NCBI RefSeq assembly: GCF_003350925.1
Contig: NZ_KZ857178.1
Span: 227,833-291,832, forward strand
Length of the DNA stretch: 64,000 bases
Direction of reading: 5' to 3'
DNA from: Dyella tabacisoli
GTDB taxonomy: Bacteria > Pseudomonadota > Gammaproteobacteria > Xanthomonadales > Rhodanobacteraceae
In this document: positions 7,429 to 16,288 of the stretch, in pieces
Position numbering within the stretch: position 1 is the first letter of the stretch
Layout of the letters: every line of letters begins with the position of its first letter
Position numbers and translations under genes: made by a program
Notes under the pieces: model-generated
Told to the model about the DNA's origin: nothing
What the model saw: the letters and a program-made list of their open reading frames with translations, nothing else
Databases searched by the model: none

Positions 7429-10176
7429 ATGGAATCGCTGGACAACGACAAACGTACCGTTTTTGCCGACATCAGGCGAAAGGTTTTGGGTCGACGGTGC
7501 GGATTCTTCCATACCTTGGCCCGTGGGCTCGTCTGCGCAGGAGTGCTATGGGCCGAGGTCGCACTTGCCCAGTCGAGCAGCTATGTATACGACGCTAACG
7601 GACGCGTCGTGGCCGTCACTCAGAGCAACGGTGCCAGTGCCCAATACAGTTACGACACCATCGGAAACCTGGTGCAGGTCAGCTCCGTGTCCTCCGGGCA
7701 GCTCGTGATTTTCGCGTTTACTCCCACTCATGGTGTGACTGGGGCACAGGTCCTTATTAAAGGACAGGGGTTCAGCGCCTCAACCTCCAGCAATACGGTT
7801 ACTTTCAATGGCACGCCGGCGACGGTGCTTTCCGCCTCCAGTACGCAGCTCGCCGTAGCCGTACCTTCCGGGGCGACGACAGGCCCGATCAGCGTCACGG
7901 TGGGTAACGTCACGATCACCAGTGCAACACCCTTCATCGTCGATGATACGGGGCTGCCACCGATGATCAGTGCAGTATCACCAAGCGTGATTGCTGTTGG
8001 CGGAAGCCTCGCTGTCACGGGGACCCACCTCGATCCGATAGATGGTCGAACGGTGATGTCGTTTGGTAATCGCAACGTCTCGGCGGTTTCTTCGATCAAC
8101 GACAGCCAGATCCTGTACACCGTCACGGCGAGCGACACGAGTGGCTTCGTGACTGTGGAAACGCCTTATGGTCAGGCAGAAAGCGTCAGCCCAATTATTG
8201 TGCTACCCGCGGGTCTGAACGCTGCTAACGTCACCAGTACGGCGTATGTCGCCAACGGGGGCAATGCCAGCCTCAACATCAGCGCCGGCGGCCAGACTGG
8301 CGCGTTATTGTTCAAAGGCAATGCGGGTGACTGGACGAGTCTGCAGCTGAGCGCTATTAACACCTCGGCCAGCAACATCAACTATGCCATCTATGCTCCT
8401 GGCAACCAGCTGATCCTGCGAGGAACAGTATCGAGTAATACGCCATCAATTCATCTACCACAGCTTTCCGTCGGCGGTACTTACTTGGCTACATTCAGCC
8501 CGGACAGTGCCGGTGCGCAGCTGGCGGTTGGGATAGAGGGCGCGGGCACGCTCACGGTGGGTACGCCGGCTACGATTGCGACGACGATTCCGGGTGAAAG
8601 CAAGCGACTGCTATTCCAGGCGACCTCAGGGCAGGCTTTCACTCTTTTGATGAGCATCAGCTCGACGACCCCTGTGGGTCGGGCGGTCAACTACGCTATC
8701 TACAGTCCGGGGCAACAGAGTTACACCAACGGTTCGTTGTCGAGCAATAGCACAATTAATCTTTCCGCTTTGCCGAATACGGGCACGTATCAATTGATCA
8801 TTGCTTCCGATGGCGGAGCGACCAGTGCGGAGCAGGTTGACTTGGAGCCGGCGATGCCCGTTGTACTGCCGTCCAATGGGCAGCTCGGCAGTTACAGCGG
8901 CTACGCTACTGGTCAAATTGCTAACTTGACGTTTACAGCGAATCAGGGCGACAACCTCGAGTTGACGTTGAGCAGCATGTCGATCTCCGGGTCAAACTCA
9001 AGCGCCATAATGAATGTCTACGATGCAAACGGTACCAACATCAGTAGCAGTTCAAACAATTGCTACCAAGGTTGGACCTGCCGACTTCCGTTGTGGAATC
9101 TCGCGGCAGGAAAGTACACGGTTACGGTGTCACCGCCCAGTTCGAGCAGTGCCATTAGTTTTAACGCGATGCTTGAGCCGGATCTACAAGGGCCGACATT
9201 GAGCGCGGACACGCCAGCGACGGTCAATCTGAGCATGGGCCAAGTTGAGCGGCTGACGTTTAACGCGAATTCGGGAGATAACGTCTCTTTGATCGTGTCC
9301 GATGCGAGTACGTCAAATCCAAGTGGGCTGCCGGTGCATGTGAGCATCTATCGTCCAGATGCCAGCCCGATCACGATCGCGAACTACTATACAACTGCCA
9401 ATGTAATGGGCCTTGGCAGCATCAATTTAGTAAATCTGCCGGTGAGCGGAAGGTACACGGCGGTCGTCAACACATCCGGTATTCCAGGTGCGGCTCGATT
9501 GACCTTCACCCCCATCGTCATGCAACCCATCGCCGTGAACGGTACAAATCAGGCATATACGGGAGGAAGTGCCGGTAAAAGTGTCAATTTGACGTTTACC
9601 GCGAATCAAGGTGACAACCTGGAGCTGACGTTAAGCAAGATGTCCGTCGTGGGGTCATCAATGTCCCCGCTGGTGAATGTCTACGATGCGAATGGCACCA
9701 ATGTCAGTAGTTCGAACAGCTGCGAGCAAGGTTGGACTTGTCGATTTGCACTGTGGAACCTTGCCTCGGGAAAGTACTCGGTCGTGGTATCGCCACCCGA
9801 TTTGAGCACCGCCGTTGGCTTTAACGCCATACTTGAATCGGACCTGCAGGGACCGACGTTGAGTACGGGCATACCAGTAGATGTCAACCTGAGCTTGGGC
9901 CAGGTGGAGCGGTTGACGTTCAACGCGAACGCGGGCGATAACGTCACCCTCAAATTGTCGAACGTGAGCACCACCAATCCATCCGGACTGGGTGTGTACG
10001 TCAACGTGTATCGCCCTGACGTCGGCACCATCACGACAACTAATTCTTACTTTGTATTCAGTACCCAAAGTTCGAGTACGCAGCTGCTGCAAAATTTGCC
10101 GGTCAGCGGAACCTACACAATTGTCGTCTACACCTCCGGCATCGTTGGCTCCGCCTCGCTGGAACTCATGCCGTAG
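7429..10176 (+). CDS. Large exported TIG / PPC-like repeat protein with one RHS-type YD unit
   Basis: A 915-residue exported protein. The ATG at 7429 is preceded by AAGGGAAG; the frame is open further upstream but without a better start. A signal sequence ends near 'VALAQSSS'. It is followed at once by an RHS-like YD unit ('YVYDANGRVVAVTQSNGA', 'YSYDTIGNLVQV'). Next come two IPT/TIG immunoglobulin-like domains (about residues 95-175 and 185-265) and then a chain of pre-peptidase C-terminal-like beta domains. The last part is an internal duplication of about 210 residues, both halves containing 'NLTFTANQGDNLELTLS', 'QGWTCR' and 'GQVERLTFNAN'. It lies 65 bases upstream of the RHS gene on the same strand, so the two are probably co-transcribed and act together outside the cytoplasm. 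The function is unknown. Confidence 0.8.
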   Translation: MESLDNDKRTVFADIRRKVLGRRCGFFHTLARGLVCAGVLWAEVALAQSSSYVYDANGRVVAVTQSNGASAQYSYDTIGNLVQVSSVSSGQLVIFAFTPTHGVTGAQVLIKGQGFSASTSSNTVTFNGTPATVLSASSTQLAVAVPSGATTGPISVTVGNVTITSATPFIVDDTGLPPMISAVSPSVIAVGGSLAVTGTHLDPIDGRTVMSFGNRNVSAVSSINDSQILYTVTASDTSGFVTVETPYGQAESVSPIIVLPAGLNAANVTSTAYVANGGNASLNISAGGQTGALLFKGNAGDWTSLQLSAINTSASNINYAIYAPGNQLILRGTVSSNTPSIHLPQLSVGGTYLATFSPDSAGAQLAVGIEGAGTLTVGTPATIATTIPGESKRLLFQATSGQAFTLLMSISSTTPVGRAVNYAIYSPGQQSYTNGSLSSNSTINLSALPNTGTYQLIIASDGGATSAEQVDLEPAMPVVLPSNGQLGSYSGYATGQIANLTFTANQGDNLELTLSSMSISGSNSSAIMNVYDANGTNISSSSNNCYQGWTCRLPLWNLAAGKYTVTVSPPSSSSAISFNAMLEPDLQGPTLSADTPATVNLSMGQVERLTFNANSGDNVSLIVSDASTSNPSGLPVHVSIYRPDASPITIANYYTTANVMGLGSINLVNLPVSGRYTAVVNTSGIPGAARLTFTPIVMQPIAVNGTNQAYTGGSAGKSVNLTFTANQGDNLELTLSKMSVVGSSMSPLVNVYDANGTNVSSSNSCEQGWTCRFALWNLASGKYSVVVSPPDLSTAVGFNAILESDLQGPTLSTGIPVDVNLSLGQVERLTFNANAGDNVTLKLSNVSTTNPSGLGVYVNVYRPDVGTITTTNSYFVFSTQSSSTQLLQNLPVSGTYTIVVYTSGIVGSASLELMP

Positions 10177-10241
10177 CAGTATGACGCGCGGTGACCTCAA
10201 TCAATGTGGATTTACGTGACCAGGTTCGAAAGGAATCAGCA

Positions 10242-13200
10242 ATGAGTGCAGAACAGCTAGGTCTGGGTCGAGTGGGTGGAATGGGCTTGGTCGGCCTGGT
10301 AGCCCTTAGTGCGGCTGCATTAGCGCTGCCACCTGCCGCATCACGCACGCGCGTTACCAGCGCAGGACATACTTACGTCTTGCCCGCCTTCGCCGATGTT
10401 AGCCGCACGTTGCTGTCCGATGGCCGCACGTTGGAAGTCGATGGTGTGCGAGCTACGGCATCGATACTCGATGGTGGCATGCGCAAGCAGGTGGCACTTC
10501 CCGAGCCGCGCCGTTTTGCATCGGTCACCGTGATGCCCAATGGCGTGGTGCTTCTGTGGGGTGGCATCGATGCGAACGGCCATGTGCTTGAGACGGGAGA
10601 ATGGTTTAACCCCGTTACACAGCATTTTGTTTCTACTGGGGCGTTGGGTCTGCCCGCGCGTGCGGGTCACACGTTGTCGGTACTGACCGATGGCAATCTG
10701 CTGATGACCGGCGGTTGGTCGGTGCACGGTACGCCTGAGACCAGCGCAGTACTCTGGCAGCAAGCCTCTCATCAAGCGACGTCGTTGCCTGATGACGGGT
10801 CCGTTTCAGCACGCATGAGCGCGATAGCCGTGTTGCAGCCCGATGGGTCCATGCGTATCGAGGGCGGAGTCGATGATAAGGGCCGTGCGGTGCACAAGGC
10901 GTGGCAGTTCCAGGCGGCTTCGCTGCGCATGAAAGAAGTAGCTACGTCCACGATGCCCTCTTCGACAGCAATCACCGGAACGGTGCCTACTAGAAATGAC
11001 CTCGCCGCCTCGATTCATGGTCCATTGGTGCTGCGTTTTGCGACGCCGGTAGATCTGCGGCAACTGAACGAGCACACAGTGACGCTGCTGGGGCCTGAAG
11101 GTACCGTGGCGGTGCACGTTGTCGGTGCTGAGGGTGGCCGTCTCGCATTTGTGCAATTGCCAGATGATTTGTATCCCGGCTCGCAGTACACACTGTTTGT
11201 CAAAGACCTGCACACGGCCAGCGGTTCAACGGTGCCCTATACCACCGTGGGTTTCACGACAGTGGGTACCGATGTCACCGGCGTAGTGGTGGCCGGGCAA
11301 GGTGGGCGTCCTTCGCCAGATATAGCAGAAGCGACTTTTTCTGAGCCGCCGCTCTATCTGATGGCCGGCGGCGGACACACGAGTTGCAGCGGTGACCAAC
11401 TCTGTCGCCAGCATAGTTTTGTTCGCGATGGCGCTTGGTATCCCGGACAAAACAATGCGCCGGATGCCACCGGCGAACACTGGCGTCTGTACCCCCTCCA
11501 TCAAAGTCTGCCCGATACGCGCGCGTTGGAAGCCACATTACCTAAGGGGGCGGCCGTACTTATAGGTCAGGTGCGTCAGATTGACGAAACACCGGTGGCC
11601 AATGTCGAAGTGAGTGTAGGCGATATCAAAGGACGCACCGATTCACGTGGTGTGTTTGTGCTCTCTGGCGTTCCTGTTGGTCGTGGGGAGTTGTTCGTCG
11701 ATGGTGGCCCGGCTAGCCATGGCGAAGTTAGGTATGGCCGATTTCTGGTTGGGGCCGAAGTAAAGGCCAAAACCATCAATCACATGCCCTTTGTGATGTA
11801 CTTGCCGCGGGTGCTCCCACGCGACGAGATCACACTTCCAGCACCAACCACACGCGAGGTGGTCCTAACTCATCCGGACATGCCTGGGCTGGAGCTGCAT
11901 GTTCCCGCCGGCGCGGTGTTCAAGGACCGCGAGGGTCACGTTCTTTCGCACATCGCCCTTGTCCCCACGCCCGTGGATCACGCCCCTTTTCCACTGCCCG
12001 CCAACTTTCCGATGTACTTCACTATTCAACCCGGTGATGCGGTGGTGCAGGGGCTCACGTCCGATGCAGCTAAAGGCATTCGTGTGGTGTATCCCAATTA
12101 CGGTCAAGCCAAGCCCCATGCGCCGGCCGATTTTTGGGTATACAGCGTGAAGGAGGGCTGGCAAATGTACGGTGCTGGCCATGTTGCTGACGATGCGAAG
12201 CACCTGATCCCTGACCCGGGCGTTACCTTGGCTTGGGCATTGGGTGCAGGCGCCTCACAGAACAATGCCAATCCTCCCACGGCCCAAAAACCCAATAATT
12301 GCACCAAAGGCGAGCCCATCGACTTACAAACCGGCATTCTGTTCCACGAGTGGAGCGATCTGTCCATTCGGGATTTGATGCCGCTGACACTGACGCGCAC
12401 GTACACCTCCGCCGATTTAAATTCACATGTCTTTGGCATTGGCGGTAATGCAAATTTCGGTATGCACCTGTACAGCACCAACGGCGTCACCACCACGACC
12501 ACGCTGGTGCTGCCATGTGGCGAGGGCATCACTTACAACCTGATCAGTGGCACGGTTAGTTGGCCGCTTGCGGGTTCGGTATGGGAGCACACCGGTACCG
12601 ACTCGGCATTCTATGGCTCGAACCTGCAGTTCCTGGTGGATAACACTCCGCTAGGCGCGCACTGGATCCTGACGCTGAAGGACGGCACCCAGTACGCCTT
12701 TACCCGCCATATCCCCAACTCCTTGTCGTGGATACAGGACCGCTACGGTAACCAGGTCCAGTTCAACTACAACGGTGGATTGATGGAGCAAATGGTCTCG
12801 CCCAATGGGCACACCATTACCTTCAATTACGACAGCAGCAATCGTATTACTAGCGCGGCGGATAGCAGTGGTCGCACGGTTTTCTACGCCTACAACAGCG
12901 CTGGTAGCCTCGCAAAAGTTACTTACCCGGATCAGGCCACGGAGCAATATACCTACGACGACGGTACCCAGCGCTATAACTACGACGACGGTACCCATCG
13001 CATGCTTACCATGCAGGACCGGCGAGGGAACGTATGGGTCACTAACCAGTACGACACTTACGGTCGTATGGCGAAACAGACTTACGCCGACAACACCGCC
13101 TACCAATTTGCCTATACCACAGACAGCAACAGCAAAGTTACGGCTACCACGGTGACTGATCCCAACGGTAATCAGGAACGGGTGGCCTTTGATCCGATCA

Positions 13201-15518
13201 GTGGATATCCGTCGAGTGATACCGCTGCCTACGGTACTTCGTTGGCGCAGACCACTACGTTCGTACGCGAGGCGTCTGGACTGGTGGACAGTCAAACCGA
13301 TGCGTTGGGGCGTACGACAGCCTACACCTACGACAACTTAGGCAACGTCCTCAGCCGAACCCAATTGTTCGGCTCATCGAATGCCGTAACCACGCGGTTC
13401 ACCTATACCCCGGTCTACAGTCAACTCGCCACGGTTACCGATCCGCTAGGGCACACGACTAATTTCAGTTACACCAATGGCTGTCTTACGCAGGTCGCCG
13501 ATGCGCTGGGACATAGCACAACCATTCAGTGCAATCCTGCGGGGCAAACCACATCCGTTCAGGACGCTTTAGGTAACAAAGCGACGTTCGCCTATCAGGG
13601 CTACAACCTGTTAAGTGTCACCGATGCTCTAAATCGCACGGTGAGCTATGCCGTAGACATCCTTGGCCGCCGAACCGCCGCACGTGATCCACTAGGTAAC
13701 GTTACCCTCACCCAGTACGACACTAATGACCGCGTGACCGCGGTGACCGATGCGCTCAACCAGACCACCACGATGAGCTATGACGGCAACGGCAACCCGC
13801 TGAGCGTCACGTTGCCAAACCATGGTGTAATTACGTCAACCTATGACAGCCGCAATCGACGCAACTCGCGCACCGATGCGCTAAACCAAAGCGAGTCATG
13901 GACGTACGATGGCATGGGTCACGTACTCACCCACACCGACCGGAAAGGGAAGGTCACTGACTTCAGCTACGACGCGCTGAACCGGCGCAGCCTGATAGCG
14001 TACGCGGACGGCTCTGGCACGCAGCCAAGTTACGATGCGGGCAATCGCCTCACCGGTCTGACCGATTCTGTATCCGGCACCACAAGCTGGAGCTATGACA
14101 GCTTCGATCGGGTGACCGCCGAAGTGGGTGGGCAAGGCACTGTCAGCTATACCTACGATGCTGCTGGTCGGCGTATCAGTATGACGCCCGCGGCACAGGC
14201 CTTGGTGAACTACGGTTACGACAACGCCAATCGCCTCACGGCTATTAGCCAGGGTAGCGAAACGGTGCAGCTAGCCTATGACGCCGATAACCGCCGCACG
14301 ATGCTGACGTTGCCCAATGGTGTTGCCGTCAACTATGGCTACGACAACGCGAGCGAACTCACCAGCCTTAGCTATGCACAAGGCAATGGCACCAATCTCG
14401 GTAACCTGGCTTACAGCTACGATGGCGCTGGCCGACGTATAGGCAAGACGGGGAGCTTCGCCACAGACGTGCTGCCGACGCCGACCACCCAGCCAGCCAG
14501 TTTCGACCTCAACAGTCGGAGGGTAAGCTTCAATGGTCAGGCGCTGAGCTACGATGCTAACGGCAATCTGATCGGTGATGGCACCAACACCTATACGTGG
14601 AATGCGCGCAGCCAGTTGACCCAGATCAGCCGAGGCGGTGCTGTTCAATTGAGCTATAGCTATGACCCGCTGGGCAGGCGCATCAGCAAGGCTGTTCAAG
14701 GTGGTACACCCACGCAGTATTTGTACGACGGCGACAATATCGTGCAAGAGACACAGGGTGGCACGGCGAACTCGATCCTCTCTGGTCTGGGCATTGATGA
14801 GCGCTATGCCCGAAGCGACGTGACGGGGCGGACTTATTTCCTGACGGATGCGTTAGGCAGCACGATCGCGTTGACCGATTCCACAGGAGCGACCCGCGAG
14901 CAGTACAGCTACGATCCGTATGGGAATGTCACGCTGAGTGACACGACCACTGGCTTCACCAATCCCTACCAATACACCGGACGTGAAGCGGACACGACGG
15001 GCCTCTACTATTATCGGGCGCGATACTACAGCCCTCTGATGGGCGGGTTTATTAGCGAAGACCCAGCGAGGTTTTATGGGGGGCAGCCCAGCTTCTATGC
15101 CTATGTGCGCGGAAATCCGCTGAATTACATAGATCCGCTAGGACTATGGTCATTGACTATTGAGTTATACGACGTATTCGGGGGCGCAATTATTTTGGGG
15201 CAAGACGAAAAGACGGGCCAGTGGTTTGGCGGTGGACGACTAGGTGTCGGATTATCAGGAGGTGTCAGCTTTGATCCCCTAGGCCAGCGCCCAGGCGCGG
15301 ACTCGGGATCGTGCAACGGGACGACTGTAGGTACATTCGGTCAGATTGCAGCTACGGGTGGTGTTCTTACATGGAACCCTATTCAAGCAGCGGCCGGTGT
15401 CGATACCACGTCTGATGACGAATATCACGAGGGTCCAATGCCCGCCAAAACGGTAACTTTTAACAAGGTTGGCTTTGATATCGGTGTCTCGATGGGAATT
15501 GAAGTAATAACTCATTAG
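10242..15518 (+). CDS. RHS/YD-repeat protein with variable C-terminal tip (polymorphic toxin-like)
   Basis: A 1758-residue RHS protein. The ATG at 10242 has AAAGGA 7 bases upstream. Regions in order: a hydrophobic signal or anchor sequence (about 10-35); kelch-like segments ('VVLLWGGIDANGHV', 'LLMTGGWSVHG', about 100-180); an SbsA/Big-like domain (about 260-345); a carboxypeptidase-regulatory-like domain (about 443-500); and a DUF6531-like entry ('PIDLQTGILFHEWSDL', about 705). Dozens of YD repeats then form the expected cocoon shell. The RHS core ends with 'YYYRARYYSPLMGGFISEDP' and 'NPLNYIDPLGLWS'. The last 122 residues are a Gly-rich tip with no family I recognise. By analogy with RHS proteins the tip could be a delivered effector or a surface domain. 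No VgrG, PAAR or other type VI gene is in the window, and the N-terminus suggests Sec export. Confidence 0.9.
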   Translation: MSAEQLGLGRVGGMGLVGLVALSAAALALPPAASRTRVTSAGHTYVLPAFADVSRTLLSDGRTLEVDGVRATASILDGGMRKQVALPEPRRFASVTVMPNGVVLLWGGIDANGHVLETGEWFNPVTQHFVSTGALGLPARAGHTLSVLTDGNLLMTGGWSVHGTPETSAVLWQQASHQATSLPDDGSVSARMSAIAVLQPDGSMRIEGGVDDKGRAVHKAWQFQAASLRMKEVATSTMPSSTAITGTVPTRNDLAASIHGPLVLRFATPVDLRQLNEHTVTLLGPEGTVAVHVVGAEGGRLAFVQLPDDLYPGSQYTLFVKDLHTASGSTVPYTTVGFTTVGTDVTGVVVAGQGGRPSPDIAEATFSEPPLYLMAGGGHTSCSGDQLCRQHSFVRDGAWYPGQNNAPDATGEHWRLYPLHQSLPDTRALEATLPKGAAVLIGQVRQIDETPVANVEVSVGDIKGRTDSRGVFVLSGVPVGRGELFVDGGPASHGEVRYGRFLVGAEVKAKTINHMPFVMYLPRVLPRDEITLPAPTTREVVLTHPDMPGLELHVPAGAVFKDREGHVLSHIALVPTPVDHAPFPLPANFPMYFTIQPGDAVVQGLTSDAAKGIRVVYPNYGQAKPHAPADFWVYSVKEGWQMYGAGHVADDAKHLIPDPGVTLAWALGAGASQNNANPPTAQKPNNCTKGEPIDLQTGILFHEWSDLSIRDLMPLTLTRTYTSADLNSHVFGIGGNANFGMHLYSTNGVTTTTTLVLPCGEGITYNLISGTVSWPLAGSVWEHTGTDSAFYGSNLQFLVDNTPLGAHWILTLKDGTQYAFTRHIPNSLSWIQDRYGNQVQFNYNGGLMEQMVSPNGHTITFNYDSSNRITSAADSSGRTVFYAYNSAGSLAKVTYPDQATEQYTYDDGTQRYNYDDGTHRMLTMQDRRGNVWVTNQYDTYGRMAKQTYADNTAYQFAYTTDSNSKVTATTVTDPNGNQERVAFDPISGYPSSDTAAYGTSLAQTTTFVREASGLVDSQTDALGRTTAYTYDNLGNVLSRTQLFGSSNAVTTRFTYTPVYSQLATVTDPLGHTTNFSYTNGCLTQVADALGHSTTIQCNPAGQTTSVQDALGNKATFAYQGYNLLSVTDALNRTVSYAVDILGRRTAARDPLGNVTLTQYDTNDRVTAVTDALNQTTTMSYDGNGNPLSVTLPNHGVITSTYDSRNRRNSRTDALNQSESWTYDGMGHVLTHTDRKGKVTDFSYDALNRRSLIAYADGSGTQPSYDAGNRLTGLTDSVSGTTSWSYDSFDRVTAEVGGQGTVSYTYDAAGRRISMTPAAQALVNYGYDNANRLTAISQGSETVQLAYDADNRRTMLTLPNGVAVNYGYDNASELTSLSYAQGNGTNLGNLAYSYDGAGRRIGKTGSFATDVLPTPTTQPASFDLNSRRVSFNGQALSYDANGNLIGDGTNTYTWNARSQLTQISRGGAVQLSYSYDPLGRRISKAVQGGTPTQYLYDGDNIVQETQGGTANSILSGLGIDERYARSDVTGRTYFLTDALGSTIALTDSTGATREQYSYDPYGNVTLSDTTTGFTNPYQYTGREADTTGLYYYRARYYSPLMGGFISEDPARFYGGQPSFYAYVRGNPLNYIDPLGLWSLTIELYDVFGGAIILGQDEKTGQWFGGGRLGVGLSGGVSFDPLGQRPGADSGSCNGTTVGTFGQIAATGGVLTWNPIQAAAGVDTTSDDEYHEGPMPAKTVTFNKVGFDIGVSMGIEVITH

Positions 15519-15542
15519 ACAATTAGATTTTCCGGGTGAGAT

Positions 15543-15962
15543 ATGGCCAATAATTTCAATGCGATGCCAGGCTTGCTTAAAATGCTCACGGCGATGGGCT
15601 TTGGCATGCTTGCATGGGTTGTGGCTTCGGTATTTTCGGGTGGGTTGAGTATCTTTGGGCAAAATGTAAGCACATCCGATTGGTGGGAAAGTGGTGCTGG
15701 GTTTCTTTGCCTGCCTGCTGCGCTCCTTATGGCCGGATCTGCCATCCTTATGCTCTGTCGCTCTCGTTACGGTCGTCCAGCACATATTGCTGGGTGGGTG
15801 GCGATAAACATGGCCGTCTTTATCGGGATTAAACGCATAGGAATACATTCGTCGATGTTCATCCCTGCGATGTCATTCAATGCTGCATTAATTGTGGGTA
15901 TTTCTCTGTATTTGTATTTAAGTAAAAGCATAAGGAATTACTTTCTCGCGGTAACTGATTAG
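15543..15962 (+). CDS. Small membrane protein, candidate immunity partner of the RHS tip
   Basis: A 139-residue protein with about four predicted membrane segments ('MLAWVVASVFSGGL', 'LCLPAALLMAGSAILML', 'AGWVAINMAVFIGI', 'ALIVGISLYLYLS'). It starts 24 bases after the RHS stop, preceded by GGGTGAGAT. RHS and other polymorphic toxin genes are normally followed directly by their immunity gene, and a multi-pass membrane immunity protein would suit a tip acting at the inner membrane. That role is inference from position; no family is recognised. An alternative is an unrelated small membrane protein of the same operon. Confidence 0.65.
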   Translation: MANNFNAMPGLLKMLTAMGFGMLAWVVASVFSGGLSIFGQNVSTSDWWESGAGFLCLPAALLMAGSAILMLCRSRYGRPAHIAGWVAINMAVFIGIKRIGIHSSMFIPAMSFNAALIVGISLYLYLSKSIRNYFLAVTD

Positions 15963-15971
15963 AGGCTCTGC

Positions 15972-16145
15972 ATGGCAATAGCTATGCCTAGGATCACAGT
16001 TATTATCAGGCGCCTTGATATGGTGTTGGTTGATGCGGCTGCGATGTGCTTTATGGTGAGTCGTCTTGATGCCTCGGTTAAGACAAGCAAAATCGATTTG
16101 CAGTTGTCTGAGCGCTATGTTGATCTAAAGATATGGGCTTTGTGA
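15972..16145 (+). CDS. Possible small ORF, 57 aa, last gene of the RHS cluster
   Basis: An open frame of 58 codons begins 9 bases after the stop of the preceding membrane protein, with AGAGG 7 bases before its ATG. The product starts 'MAIAMPRITVIIRRLDMVLV' and has alternating hydrophobic and charged residues. No family is recognised. It may be a genuine small gene, a second immunity-like gene, or the remains of a longer one. Confidence 0.4.
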   Translation: MAIAMPRITVIIRRLDMVLVDAAAMCFMVSRLDASVKTSKIDLQLSERYVDLKIWAL

Positions 16146-16288
16146 GATATCCAGGCACTAGACCTTAGTGATGGTCGCCTCCCACATTAGTCCCAGGCGC
16201 TGGAGTAGGGCGTGCGTCACGCGATCGCGCAGGCCCCGATCCCCGCAAGACGCCCGCTGGCGCCTTGCAATTCAGCCCATTTCAATCC

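Noticed and set aside
15145..15518. RHS tip as a known nuclease or deaminase toxin
   Set aside because: No catalytic motif of the HNH, deaminase, ADP-ribosyltransferase or similar toxin families can be seen in it.
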